Of a DNA stretch of 16,748 nucleotides, positions 1 to 7,971 are shown piece after piece. Where the stretch lies: NCBI GenBank assembly GCA_031285485.1, contig JAITWC010000161.1, positions 1 to 16,748 of the forward strand, given 5' to 3'. The notes below the pieces were generated by a model that was not told the origin of the DNA, made no database searches, and was given only the letters and a program-made list of their open reading frames with translations. The stretch's first letter is position 1; each line of letters begins with the position of its first letter. The position numbers and the translations under genes were made by a program. The DNA comes from Alistipes sp. (lineage in GTDB: Bacteria; Bacteroidota; Bacteroidia; Bacteroidales; Rikenellaceae).

Positions 1-3000
1 ACCTCGATCGCCGGCTCCGGCAGCACGAGCGGCCTCCATGCGGGAGGCGTGCAGGCGGTTGACATCGACCTGAGCACGTTCGCGTTGCTGCACCTGAGCC
101 GGGGCAGTCGTTCCCTCGGGGGCGGTACGAACCGGAATGTAACTCTTATTAACTATCGCCAGCACCTCGCGGTTGACCTTGGCGAGCATCTTCATGAAGA
201 TTCCGAACGACTCGTGCTTGTAGATCAACAGCGGATCTTTCTGCTCGTAGGTGGCGTTCTGCACGCTTTGGCGCAGATCGTCCATCTCGCGCAGATGTTC
301 TCGCCAGTTATCGTCGATCGTGGTGAGCATGACTATCTTGGAGAATGACTTATAGATGTCGTTGCAGTCGGTCTCGTAGGTCTTTTTCACATCTGCCGAC
401 ACGCGATAGCCGAGCGTTCCGTTAGTAATCGGGATAAGGGTTTGAGCTCCCTCGTGTGCGGCGGCAGTCATGTCGTTATACATCTTGGCGATGAACGGAC
501 GCGCGACTTGAGCCACGTTGAGTGCGCGGCGTTCGTAAGCCGTGCGCAGGTCGGCGACGATCAACTCAGTTAGCTCGCGACAGTCGGCTTTCTTGTATGT
601 CGCCTCGTCGAACGAAGGATGTACGGCCGCCATACGGATGAGCTCGAACGAGACCTCCTCGAAGTCGGCTCCCTCATAATTTTGGGCAAACTCCTCGGCA
701 AAATCGTACATTATGTTATTGAGGTCTAACTCGATGCGTTCGCCGAATAGTGCGTGACGACGGCGTGTGTAGATTACCTCCCTCTGAGAGTTCATCACGT
801 CGTCGTACTGCAAGAGGCGTTTACGGATGCCGTAGTTGTTCTCTTCGACTTTCTTTTGGGCGCGCTCAATCGCCGAAGACATCATTTTGGCTTGAATCAC
901 TTCACCCTCTTTCAGTCCCATCCTGTCCATCATACCGGCGATACGACCCGAACCGAACAGACGCATCAGGTCGTCCTCCAGCGAGACGAAGAACTGCGAC
1001 GAACCCGGGTCGCCCTGACGTCCGGCGCGGCCCCTCAACTGTCTGTCGACACGTCGCGACTCATGCCTCTCGGTGCCCACGATCGCGAGCCCTCCGGCGG
1101 CCTTCACCTCCGGCGATAGCTTGATGTCGGTACCGCGACCCGCCATGTTGGTGGCGATGGTCACCTGACCTCCGTGCCCCGCCTCGGCCACGATCTGTGC
1201 TTCTAATTGGTGCTGCTTGGCGTTGAGCACGTTGTGCTTGATGCCGCGCAGCTTGAGCATTCGGCTGAGCAGCTCCGATATCTCGACCGAAGTGGTACCC
1301 ACCAGCACCGGCCGACCCTCGGTCACGAGGCGTGCGATCTCTTCGATGACGGCGTTGTACTTCTCGCGCTTGGTCTTGTAGACAAGGTCCTCCCTGTCGT
1401 CGCGAATGATTGGGCGGTTGGTGCCGATCACTATCACATCCAACTTGTAGATGTTCCAGAACTCCGCCGCCTCGGTCTCGGCGGTTCCGGTCATGCCCGC
1501 CAACTTGTGGTACATTCGGAAGTAGTTCTGCAACGTGACGGTGGCGAAGGTCTGCGTGGCGGCCTCGACGGTGACCCGCTCCTTGGCCTCGATCGCCTGA
1601 TGGAGTCCGTCGGAGTAGCGGCGCCCTTCGAGGATACGGCCCGTCTGCTCGTCGACGATCTTCACCTTGTTGTCCATCACCACATACTCGACATCCTTCT
1701 CGAACATGCCGTAGGCCTTGAGCAGTTGGTTGACGGTGTGTACCCGTTCGCTCTTTATGGAGTAGTCGTTGACCAGCGCGTCTTTCTTCTCGGCCTTCTC
1801 CTCGACCGTCATCTCGGCGTTTTCGAGTGCGGCGAGCTCGCTGCCTATGTCGGGCAACACGAAGAAGCCCTCCTCTTTGAATGTGCGCGACAGGTTTTCG
1901 TGCCCCTTGTCGGTCAGCTCCACCGAGTGGCCCTTCTCGTCGATCACAAACCAGAGGTCGTCGGTGATCTCGTGCATGCGTTTGTTGTTGTCGGCCATGT
2001 AGGTGTTCTCGGTCTTCTGCAACAGCGACCTCACACCCGTCTCGCTCAGGAACTTGATGAGCGGCTTGTACTTGGGTAGAGCTTTGTGAGCGCGGAGCAG
2101 CAGGATGCCGGCCTCCTCGCTCTTCTCCTCGCCGAACAGACGGCGCGCCTCGCTCACGAGTCTCGTCACCTCGGCCTTCTGGAGATTGTAGAGTCCCTCG
2201 ATGGGGCTGCGGTACTGCTCGAACATCTGGTCGTCGCCCTTGGGCACGGGGCCCGAGATGATGAGGGGTGTGCGCGCGTCGTCGATCAGGATCGAGTCGG
2301 CCTCGTCGACGATTGCGTAGTGGAGCTTGCGCTGCACAAGGTCGTCGGGCTGGATGGCCATGTTGTCCCTCAGGTAGTCGAAGCCGTACTCGTTGTTAGT
2401 ACCGTAGGTGATGTCGGCGAGGTATGCCTTGCGCCGTGCGTTGGAGCCGGGCTGGTGGCGGTCGATGCAGTCGACGCTCAGGCCGTGGAACTCATACATC
2501 GGCCCCATCCACTCGCTGTCGCGGCGGGCGAGGTAGTCGTTCACAGTCACCATGTGTACCCCCTTGCCGGCAAGTGCGTTCAGGAAGACCGGCAGCGTCG
2601 CCACGAGAGTCTTACCCTCGCCCGTCGCCAGCTCGGCGATCTGACCTATGCGGCTGCGTTCGCCGATGTTCGTTGCGGGATGTTTGCGGCTGAGGGTAAG
2701 CGCCACCCCGCCGAACAGCTGCACGTCGTAGTGTACCATGTCCCAAGTGACGAGGTTCCCTCCCGCCATCCAGCTGTTTTTGTAGACTGCCGTGTCGCCC
2801 CCTTCGATCGTGACGAAATCTTTTCGGGCGGCCAGGTCGCGGTCGAAGTCGGTGGCGGTTACGCTCACCGTGGGGTTCTCCTTGAACCTTCGCGCCGTGT
2901 CTTTCATCACCGCGAACGCCTCGGGCAGCAGCTCGTCCAACTTCTCCTCGATCTTTTCGTCGACTCGTTTGGTGAGATCTTCGATCTCCTTGGCCATCGC

Positions 3001-3255
3001 CTCCTTGCGATCCATGGGGATCTCCGGCGAGTCGATGTCGGCCTTGAGGGTTGCGATGCGCCCCTCCTCGGGTGCGATGAACTCGGCTATGGCGGCGCGC
3101 ATGGCGGCGCTTCGGGCTCTCAACTCGTCGTTGGATAGCGATTGGAGGGTCGGGTATATTTCGAGCGTACGCTTCACGTACGGTTCGATCATTTTCCGGT
3201 CGGTGTCGGCCTTCGAGCCGGCAAAGAATTTTATAACTGAAGTTAAGACGCTCAT
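1..3255 (-). CDS. secA: SecA, preprotein translocase ATPase (3' end outside window)
   Basis: SecA is the ATPase motor that pushes unfolded preproteins through the SecYEG channel at the inner membrane. The minus strand is open for 1085 codons from ATG at 3255 to the window edge. The protein starts MSVLTSVIKFFAG and contains Walker A GEGKT at residues 212-216 and the Walker B DEAD at 317-320. The helicase motif RGRAGRQGD lies near residue 740. Near the end is the helical-scaffold segment TIDDNWREHLREMDDLRQSV. The protein has the long, roughly 1100-residue form usual in Bacteroidetes, so only a short C-terminal tail is missing. Whether it ends in the zinc-binding CxCxSG...C motif cannot be seen. 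A TAACTTTG box at 3282-3289 probably gives it its own promoter behind the DUF2851 gene. Identity is secure. Confidence 0.98.
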   Translation of the reverse strand, partial: MSVLTSVIKFFAGSKADTDRKMIEPYVKRTLEIYPTLQSLSNDELRARSAAMRAAIAEFIAPEEGRIATLKADIDSPEIPMDRKEAMAKEIEDLTKRVDEKIEEKLDELLPEAFAVMKDTARRFKENPTVSVTATDFDRDLAARKDFVTIEGGDTAVYKNSWMAGGNLVTWDMVHYDVQLFGGVALTLSRKHPATNIGERSRIGQIAELATGEGKTLVATLPVFLNALAGKGVHMVTVNDYLARRDSEWMGPMYEFHGLSVDCIDRHQPGSNARRKAYLADITYGTNNEYGFDYLRDNMAIQPDDLVQRKLHYAIVDEADSILIDDARTPLIISGPVPKGDDQMFEQYRSPIEGLYNLQKAEVTRLVSEARRLFGEEKSEEAGILLLRAHKALPKYKPLIKFLSETGVRSLLQKTENTYMADNNKRMHEITDDLWFVIDEKGHSVELTDKGHENLSRTFKEEGFFVLPDIGSELAALENAEMTVEEKAEKKDALVNDYSIKSERVHTVNQLLKAYGMFEKDVEYVVMDNKVKIVDEQTGRILEGRRYSDGLHQAIEAKERVTVEAATQTFATVTLQNYFRMYHKLAGMTGTAETEAAEFWNIYKLDVIVIGTNRPIIRDDREDLVYKTKREKYNAVIEEIARLVTEGRPVLVGTTSVEISELLSRMLKLRGIKHNVLNAKQHQLEAQIVAEAGHGGQVTIATNMAGRGTDIKLSPEVKAAGGLAIVGTERHESRRVDRQLRGRAGRQGDPGSSQFFVSLEDDLMRLFGSGRIAGMMDRMGLKEGEVIQAKMMSSAIERAQKKVEENNYGIRKRLLQYDDVMNSQREVIYTRRRHALFGERIELDLNNIMYDFAEEFAQNYEGADFEEVSFELIRMAAVHPSFDEATYKKADCRELTELIVADLRTAYERRALNVAQVARPFIAKMYNDMTAAAHEGAQTLIPITNGTLGYRVSADVKKTYETDCNDIYKSFSKIVMLTTIDDNWREHLREMDDLRQSVQNATYEQKDPLLIYKHESFGIFMKMLAKVNREVLAIVNKSYIPVRTAPEGTTAPAQVQQRERAQVDVNRLHASRMEAARAAGAGDRG

Positions 3256-3281
3256 TGTCTGGTTGGTTTTTAACTATCCCG

Positions 3282-3289
3282 CAAAGTTA
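3282..3289 (-). promoter_or_regulatory. Candidate -7 promoter box for secA
   Basis: The minus strand reads TAACTTTG, a perfect match to the Bacteroidetes -7 consensus TAnnTTTG. It lies 26 bp before the secA ATG, giving a predicted leader of about 20 nt. The TAA stop codon of the upstream DUF2851 gene is embedded in it. No convincing -33 TTTG was seen at the expected distance, so this is a motif-based call only. Confidence 0.45.
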
Positions 3290-4570
3290 CTCATTATTCG
3301 TGTAAGTTTTGCGCGCGAGGGCGCTTTTTATTTCGGTGCGGCCGAGGCGGCAGTTGGTGCAGGCCTTGTGTGCGCAGTATTCTCCGGCCAATTGCAACAG
3401 TGCCTGGCTCTCGAAACCGTTCTGTGCCTCGCAGCCCTCCGAGTACCAACCGTCGAGAAGTTTGTTGCGCTCGGCGGGGATGTCGGCCAGCAGGTCGAGG
3501 GCTCGGTCGCAAAGTTCGTCCGCTCCCGTATGCCGGCCGTAGGCGAACATCAGCGGCGCGGCGAGGTTGATGCCTATGAGTCGCGCCTTGGCCCGCCCGA
3601 TGGTCTTGGCCGAGGGTGCGCTCTCGTTGCCCGAGGGGGTGTAGTGGGTGCGCCAATAGTCGGAGGCGGTGGCGGCGAAGAGGGTCTCGACGTCGGCCGA
3701 GGTGCGGCAGCCAAGCACTCCGTCCAACATGAAATCTTTTTTGCAGAGCAGCGCGGCGATCTCGACCAGACGCACCGCGGGGTGGTTGGCGGGATAGAGC
3801 CGACTGAGGTCCCACACCGCGGGTCGCAGCGGAGTGATCTGGTATTTGGCCGTGAGGTGGCGGGCCTCCTCTTCGAGCCTCAGCGTGTAGTCGTCCTTCT
3901 CGCTCTCGCCGCCCCTGCCGCCGAAGAGAAATCCCGCCGAGCCTAAGAGCAGCGCCTCGATCTTGACGATGGAGCTCTTCTCGCGCGAGATCATGGCCGA
4001 GGTCGCCTTGGCGGCCAACGCGGTGAAGGCTTCGCGGTTGCGATTGCCGCCCATCGCTCGGAGCAGCAGCGTGTGGAAGGTCTGATGCCAATCGCGGCCC
4101 GTGCTCTCGAACGTCGCGGCGATCTGCTCAGTTTTGCGCTGCAGCCGCTCGACCAGCAGCGATGTGTAGAACGCCGTGCGGTGAACAGATTCCATCCGCG
4201 CGATGCGACTCGCGCATCCGCACCCTGAGGCTCCGGCGCGCAGGGCGTCGTAAGTTGCCATCGCCTCGGGCAGAATCGGTGGGGCGATCTGGGGCACGAG
4301 CCGGTCGTCGGAGCCCAGCACGGGGGTGGCGTCGGCGTCGGCAACAACCCTCAGCACGGCTCCCGCGGGAACGGGTGTCTCCGCGCCGATCGCAACGGGG
4401 CCACGCCGCCGCTCGCCGTCGACCGTCACCTCGGCGGCGATCCACACCCCCTGCTCGTCGTCCGACTGTTCGCCCTCGGCCGTGACAGTGATGCACTCGC
4501 CGGCGGCACCCGCGAACTGATGACCAGATAGCTCTCCGGCTCGCCACAGCAATTCAAGAAGCCGGTTCAT
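3287..4570 (-). CDS. DUF2851 family protein
   Basis: This 427-residue protein belongs to DUF2851, a family of unknown function almost confined to Bacteroidetes. Family-like segments are the start MNRLLELLWRAGEL, the central LYPANHPAVRLVEIAALL, and a C-terminal cysteine cluster (EYCAHKACTNCRLG) that could bind a metal. The start is the ATG at 4570, 2 bp after the stop of the DUF59 gene. A longer in-frame start at 4627 would lie inside that gene and is less likely. The N-terminal third looks eroded: the usual block with an aromatic/histidine-rich stretch (SDWY.H.H type), as I remember the family, is replaced by a short Ala/Gly/Val-rich stretch. The link to sufE and the DUF59 gene hints at metal or Fe-S metabolism, but that is inference. 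Family assignment is good; function is unknown. Confidence 0.8.
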   Translation of the reverse strand: MNRLLELLWRAGELSGHQFAGAAGECITVTAEGEQSDDEQGVWIAAEVTVDGERRRGPVAIGAETPVPAGAVLRVVADADATPVLGSDDRLVPQIAPPILPEAMATYDALRAGASGCGCASRIARMESVHRTAFYTSLLVERLQRKTEQIAATFESTGRDWHQTFHTLLLRAMGGNRNREAFTALAAKATSAMISREKSSIVKIEALLLGSAGFLFGGRGGESEKDDYTLRLEEEARHLTAKYQITPLRPAVWDLSRLYPANHPAVRLVEIAALLCKKDFMLDGVLGCRTSADVETLFAATASDYWRTHYTPSGNESAPSAKTIGRAKARLIGINLAAPLMFAYGRHTGADELCDRALDLLADIPAERNKLLDGWYSEGCEAQNGFESQALLQLAGEYCAHKACTNCRLGRTEIKSALARKTYTNNE

Positions 4571-4572
4571 TC

Positions 4573-4914
4573 TTACAGCAATCCTAATTCTAATTTCGCC
4601 TCGTCGGAGAGCATGCTTTTGTCCCACGCCGGTTCGAAGGTTAGCTCAAGTTCGACCGTCGTAACTCCCGCCACACTCGACACGGCACTTTTGACGTCGT
4701 CGACCAGCGCGTCGGCCATCGGGCAGTTGGGGGCGGTGAGGGTCATGGTGATGTGGGCCGTGCCTGCCGGTTCGCGGTCGCTGCCCGAGGGGGCGAAGTC
4801 GATCTCGTAGATCAACCCCAGGTCGTAGACGTTGACCGGAATCTCGGGATCGAACACACCCTTGAGCGCCGTCACTATCTCGCTCTCGATTCGGAGTATA
4901 TCTTGTGGTGTCAT
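4573..4914 (-). CDS. DUF59 / MIP18 (PaaD, SufT-like) Fe-S assembly protein
   Basis: This 113-residue protein is a single DUF59 (MIP18) domain. Such proteins act as auxiliary factors in maturing or delivering iron-sulfur clusters, often beside suf genes. The sequence has the family signature DPEIPVNVYDLGLIYEID (residues 22-39) and the TxPxCP motif (TAPNCP, Cys64), whose cysteine is the conserved functional residue of the family. The C-terminal LTFEPAWDKSMLSDEAKLELG is the usual 'W-x-x-x-M-(S)-E/D-A-(K)-x-x-L-G' ending. The ATG at 4914 overlaps the sufE stop codon (ATGA, 4 bp), which suggests translational coupling with sufE. It is too short to be an Mrp/ApbC ATPase, which would add a P-loop domain. 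Confidence 0.93.
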   Translation of the reverse strand: MTPQDILRIESEIVTALKGVFDPEIPVNVYDLGLIYEIDFAPSGSDREPAGTAHITMTLTAPNCPMADALVDDVKSAVSSVAGVTTVELELTFEPAWDKSMLSDEAKLELGLL

Positions 4915-5339
4915 TGTTTTTCGTTTTGGGCCTGAAAGGCGAGTGCGTACATTCTCATCTGTTTGAGCATCGCTCCGAGTCCGTTGGCACGCGTCGGCGA
5001 GAGGTTCTCGCGCAGGCCCGTGCGGTCGATGAAGTAGAGGTCGGCGTCGATGATCTCCCTCGGGGTGCGGCCGTCCAACACGCGGATCAGCAGCGAGATG
5101 ATCCCCTTGGTGATGATCGCGTCGCTGTCGGCCGAGAAGTGAACGCGCCCGTCGTCGGACAAGGTCGCCGCGAGCCACACCCGCGACTGGCAGCCGCTGA
5201 TGGCGTAACGGTCGGTGCGAAAGGCGGGATCCAGGGGGGGCAACGAGCCTCCCAACTCGATCAGGTAGTTGTATTTGTCCATCCAGTCGTCGAAAAGCTC
5301 GAAGTCGGCGACGATCTGCTCTTGTATCGGATCTCTCAT
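4911..5339 (-). CDS. sufE: SufE family Fe-S cluster assembly protein
   Basis: SufE accepts persulfide sulfur from the cysteine desulfurase SufS and passes it to the SufBCD scaffold in cytoplasmic Fe-S cluster assembly. The protein has 142 residues, the usual length. It carries the acceptor cysteine in the hallmark SGCQSRVW motif (Cys50), followed by the family's conserved segments 'DSDAIITKGIISLLIRVLDGRTPREI' and 'LSPTRANGLGAML'. The start codon is preceded by an A-rich stretch (GAAGAGAAAAA), typical of Bacteroidetes starts. The gene shares 4 bp with the DUF59 gene downstream. No sufS or sufBCD is in this window. Confidence 0.95.
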   Translation of the reverse strand: MRDPIQEQIVADFELFDDWMDKYNYLIELGGSLPPLDPAFRTDRYAISGCQSRVWLAATLSDDGRVHFSADSDAIITKGIISLLIRVLDGRTPREIIDADLYFIDRTGLRENLSPTRANGLGAMLKQMRMYALAFQAQNEKQ

Positions 5340-5358
5340 TTTTTCTCTTCCAAAAAGT

Positions 5359-7020
5359 TTATTGTGTGATTATCTCCACCTCGGGCAGCAGCACGCCGTC
5401 GGAGGCGGTGGGTCGGCCCATGCCCATCAGCCACGCGAGGGTCGGGGCGAGCGAGGTCATGTCGACCGCGGTGTCGATCTCGCGCGCGGGAATCCGCCAG
5501 CCGAAGAGCGTCAAGGGCACATGTGTATCGTAGTCGTACATCGAGCCCGAGAGGCTCCTGACTCCCGCGCGCTCCTCGATCCAGCCGGGCATCAGGTTGA
5601 GCATCAGGTCGCCGCCGCGCCGCGGGTAGAAGCTGTTCTGCATCCTCAGTCCGTAGCCCGCGCCGAAATATCCGCCGCTCAGCGCCGACGACGAGAGCAC
5701 GTGCGACACCCCGCGGAACTGCAACACGAAGGTCGCCGCGCGACTGCGCACAGTTTCGAGGTCGAGGTTGCGCTGGTACACGAGGTTGTGATTGAGGTAT
5801 ACCTGCCGGTCGATGTAGTCCAACACCCACTCCCCCGGGCCGAACTGCACGCCGAGGAAGCTGTTGAGAATCGTCTTGAACTGCGCCGTGTTGAAGCGAT
5901 CGCGCTCCACTCCGCCGTTTGTCTTTGTCGTGCCGTCGGCCGCCGTGCTCGTGCCGTGGTCGGAGGTGAGCACATAGAGCACGGCGTCGGCCCCGACCTG
6001 CGTCGAGATGGCGTTCACCATGTCGCCCAGGTCCATGTCCAAACGATAGATCATATCCTCGACCTCCATCGAGGCGCCGCCGAACCGCTCGCCCACGTGG
6101 CGCGAGGCGTCGAAGCAGATGTTCAGGATGTCGGTCGCGTCGTCGGCGCCCAGCTGCTCGCCCGTCACCGCGCGGCGTGCGAAGTCGGCCACGAGCGAGT
6201 TGCCCGACGGGGTGTGGAGCATGGCCTCGTAGTCGGTCACTCCGGCGCGACGAAAAGTGGTGATGCGCGCGCCGCCCCCCTCGCCGCCGAAGATCGAGTT
6301 CGACTGGTCGATGTACTGCCTCATGGGACGTGCCGGAGTCCACCCCTCCTCGACGTAGCGGTTGGCGGGTCGCTCGGCGTTGCAGTCGTTCACCCATGCG
6401 GGCAGCGCCGTCATGTAGGCCGTCGACGAGACCCACACCGCCCTTTGCGAATCCATCCAATAGGCCGTGCCCGACTGTCCGCCCGCGACGATGGCCGAGG
6501 CGGGGTCGGAGGCGATGCTGATCACCTTGCTGCCGGGCGATTCGGACAGCAGTTTGTCGCCCAGAGTCGGCATCACCACGTGGCGCGGCGAGTACCCCTG
6601 GGTTCCGGCGTCGCTGCCCAGCCCCTCGGCCGAGCCCTCGCCGGTCAGGTCGACCCGCCCGCCCGTCACATAGTCGATCCACGCTCCGGCCACCACTCCG
6701 TGCATCGAGGGGTTAACTCCGGTGGTGATCGTGGCGATGCCCGTGGGCGAGAGGGTCTGCATGTAGCCGTAGCGTGCCGAACGGAAGTTGGTGCCCTCGG
6801 CGGTGAGGCGTGCGAATCCGTTGGCCGAGAGTCCGCCCCGAAAACGTTCGAGTCGGTCGGCGGGCAGGCCGCTCACCACTATGTTGACAACCAATCGAGG
6901 CTTCATGGCCTGACGCTGGGCAACGCTCGGGGGGGTGCTTTGGGCCGTTGCGGGAGTGGCGGCGAGGAGGGTGATGATGACGAGGGCGGATAGTATCGTG
7001 CGCATGTGGGTTGTTTGCAT
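5359..7020 (-). CDS. Secreted alkaline-phosphatase-superfamily protein with degenerate active site
   Basis: This 553-residue protein has a signal peptide (ILSALVIITLLAATPATAQ) and a fold recognisable as the PafA/nucleotide-pyrophosphatase branch of the alkaline phosphatase superfamily. It should be periplasmic or outer-membrane associated. Conserved metal ligands are Asp304 and His308 (FDASRH), Asp354-His355 (TSDHG) and His500 (YDYDTHVPLTLFG). The fold motif TITTGVNPSMHGVV is also present. Other catalytic positions are changed by my alignment to PafA: the first metal-ligand Asp is Ser50 (NIVVSGLPAD), the nucleophile Thr position is Ser91 (or Thr93), and the phosphate-contacting Asn, Lys and Arg are replaced by Gly112 and by Ser171/Pro173. 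It may therefore be a pseudo-enzyme or use a different substrate. The ATG at 7020 is chosen for the A-rich stretch before it; ATG 7005 is also possible. Confidence 0.85.
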   Translation of the reverse strand: MQTTHMRTILSALVIITLLAATPATAQSTPPSVAQRQAMKPRLVVNIVVSGLPADRLERFRGGLSANGFARLTAEGTNFRSARYGYMQTLSPTGIATITTGVNPSMHGVVAGAWIDYVTGGRVDLTGEGSAEGLGSDAGTQGYSPRHVVMPTLGDKLLSESPGSKVISIASDPASAIVAGGQSGTAYWMDSQRAVWVSSTAYMTALPAWVNDCNAERPANRYVEEGWTPARPMRQYIDQSNSIFGGEGGGARITTFRRAGVTDYEAMLHTPSGNSLVADFARRAVTGEQLGADDATDILNICFDASRHVGERFGGASMEVEDMIYRLDMDLGDMVNAISTQVGADAVLYVLTSDHGTSTAADGTTKTNGGVERDRFNTAQFKTILNSFLGVQFGPGEWVLDYIDRQVYLNHNLVYQRNLDLETVRSRAATFVLQFRGVSHVLSSSALSGGYFGAGYGLRMQNSFYPRRGGDLMLNLMPGWIEERAGVRSLSGSMYDYDTHVPLTLFGWRIPAREIDTAVDMTSLAPTLAWLMGMGRPTASDGVLLPEVEIITQ

Positions 7021-7039
7021 TTTTTATAAAAAGAGGGTG

Positions 7040-7047
7040 TAAAGGTA
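7040..7047 (-). promoter_or_regulatory. Candidate -7 box for the phosphatase-like gene
   Basis: The minus strand reads TACCTTTA, 7 of 8 positions of TAnnTTTG. It lies 19 bp before the ATG at 7020 and just after the stop of the GSCFA gene. No clear -33 element was found. This is weak evidence for a separate transcription start; read-through from the GSCFA gene is equally possible. Confidence 0.25.
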
Positions 7048-7053
7048 GTAATT

Positions 7054-7899
7054 TTAGCTGAAAAAGTCCACCTCGGCGCCAAGGTCGAGTTGGGGGCAGC
7101 GGGCGGCGAGGTCGCGGGTGCGGGTGAGCATCGTGTGGCGAAACGCGGCGTGCTCCTCCGTGTCGGGGCCAAAGGGGCGATGCTCGGTGGCGCGCACTAT
7201 CCGCTCGATCTCGGGCAGCAGTCGTTGCGTCTCGGGGGTGAAGGCCGCTTGTGTGAACTTCTCCCAGATGTACTCCACCGCCTCGGTCGAGGGGTGGGTC
7301 AGGTCGGGGCCGCAGAAGCGGTAGTCGCGCAGGTCGTCGGTGAGGATCTCGAAGGCGGGAAAGTATTGCGCGTTGGCGTGGCGGCGGGTCAGTTCGGCGA
7401 TCGCGAGCCTCAAGGTGGCCTTGCTGAGCGAGTTCTCCTCGAAGCCGTCTTTCAGGTGGCGCACCGGGCTTAGGGTGAAGATCGTCTGCTTGTTGTGCAG
7501 GGGGCCTTGCAGCAGTGTGTCGAAGCGTGCGACGATCTCGTCGACCGAGAGGCGGCGACGAGTGAAGAGGTGTGCCGGTCGCTTCTCGCAGTTGGCAACC
7601 ACCCGTCCGTTCTCCTCGTAGACCCAGGCGGTTCCGAAGGTTATTAATAGGTAGTCGGCCTCCTCGATTGGTCGGGACATGCTCTCGTCGTTGAGCAGGT
7701 CGGCTCGCGCTTCGAGCAGGTCGGCGATTGAGAATGGGTTGTATAAAACGCCTGTGGGATTGCTCGTTACAGGAAATTTCGCGCGGCGCAGGCGGTCGGC
7801 GATCGAGGCCGCAAAACACGACCCGACCGAGAGGCCGCGCCGCGTGTGGTCGATCGTGCGCCCGAATGGGGCTATCTCTATCTCGGTTCGAAATTTCAT
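7054..7899 (-). CDS. GSCFA domain protein
   Basis: This 281-residue protein has the GSCFA motif that names its family (LSVGSCFAASIADRL, GSCFA at residues 26-30). It also has the family's NPTGVLYNPFSIADLL, the DYLLITFGTAWVYEENGRVVANC segment and an SPVRHLKDG motif. GSCFA proteins are related to SGNH/GDSL-type hydrolases and are common in Bacteroidetes; the substrate is unknown. No signal peptide is visible, so it is probably cytoplasmic. It is about 30-40 residues shorter than the relatives I recall: the stretch with a Trp/His-rich motif expected between YNPFSI and DYLLITFG is missing. At that point lies a duplicated heptad, ADLLEAR/ADLLNDE, encoded by a 12-bp direct repeat. The start ATG at 7899 fits the family N-terminus MKFRTEIE. 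Confidence 0.88.
   Translation of the reverse strand: MKFRTEIEIAPFGRTIDHTRRGLSVGSCFAASIADRLRRAKFPVTSNPTGVLYNPFSIADLLEARADLLNDESMSRPIEEADYLLITFGTAWVYEENGRVVANCEKRPAHLFTRRRLSVDEIVARFDTLLQGPLHNKQTIFTLSPVRHLKDGFEENSLSKATLRLAIAELTRRHANAQYFPAFEILTDDLRDYRFCGPDLTHPSTEAVEYIWEKFTQAAFTPETQRLLPEIERIVRATEHRPFGPDTEEHAAFRHTMLTRTRDLAARCPQLDLGAEVDFFS
7693..7725 (-). repeat. 12-bp direct repeat inside the GSCFA gene
   Basis: The sequence GAGCAGGTCGGC (plus-strand reading) occurs at 7693-7704 and again at 7714-7725. The 21-bp offset keeps the reading frame and encodes ADLL twice. It sits where the protein appears to lack a conserved segment, so it may mark a past slippage or deletion event. Confidence 0.6.
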
Positions 7900-7936
7900 T
7901 GCGATGTTTGTGCGGTGGTGCAAAAATGTGGTGCTG

Positions 7937-7944
7937 CAAAAATA
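7937..7944 (-). promoter_or_regulatory. Candidate -7 box for the GSCFA gene
   Basis: The minus strand reads TATTTTTG, a full match to TAnnTTTG, 37 bp before the GSCFA start codon. The surrounding 72-bp gap between the divergent GSCFA and ispE starts is AT-richer than the flanking genes. No clear -33 TTTG was found. Confidence 0.4.
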
Positions 7945-7959
7945 GTGAAATTTTTTCGT

Positions 7960-7967
7960 TACCTTCG
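7960..7967 (+). promoter_or_regulatory. Candidate -7 box for ispE, very close to the start codon
   Basis: TACCTTCG matches TAnnTTTG at 7 of 8 positions. It ends only 4 nt before the ispE ATG at 7972, so transcription from it would begin at or next to the ATG and give a leaderless or nearly leaderless mRNA. There is no visible ribosome binding site. Confidence 0.3.
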
Positions 7968-7971
7968 CGAC

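Noticed and set aside
1207..3138. Long plus-strand open frames opposite secA
   Set aside because: They mirror secA in antisense, have biased low-information composition and no recognisable domains. GC-rich genes often leave the opposite strand open.
5269..6993. A 574-codon plus-strand frame and a 448-codon minus-strand frame over the phosphatase-like gene
   Set aside because: Both are rich in Arg, His, Ala and Gly with no family motifs, while the frame at 5359-7020 has a signal peptide and clear alkaline-phosphatase motifs.
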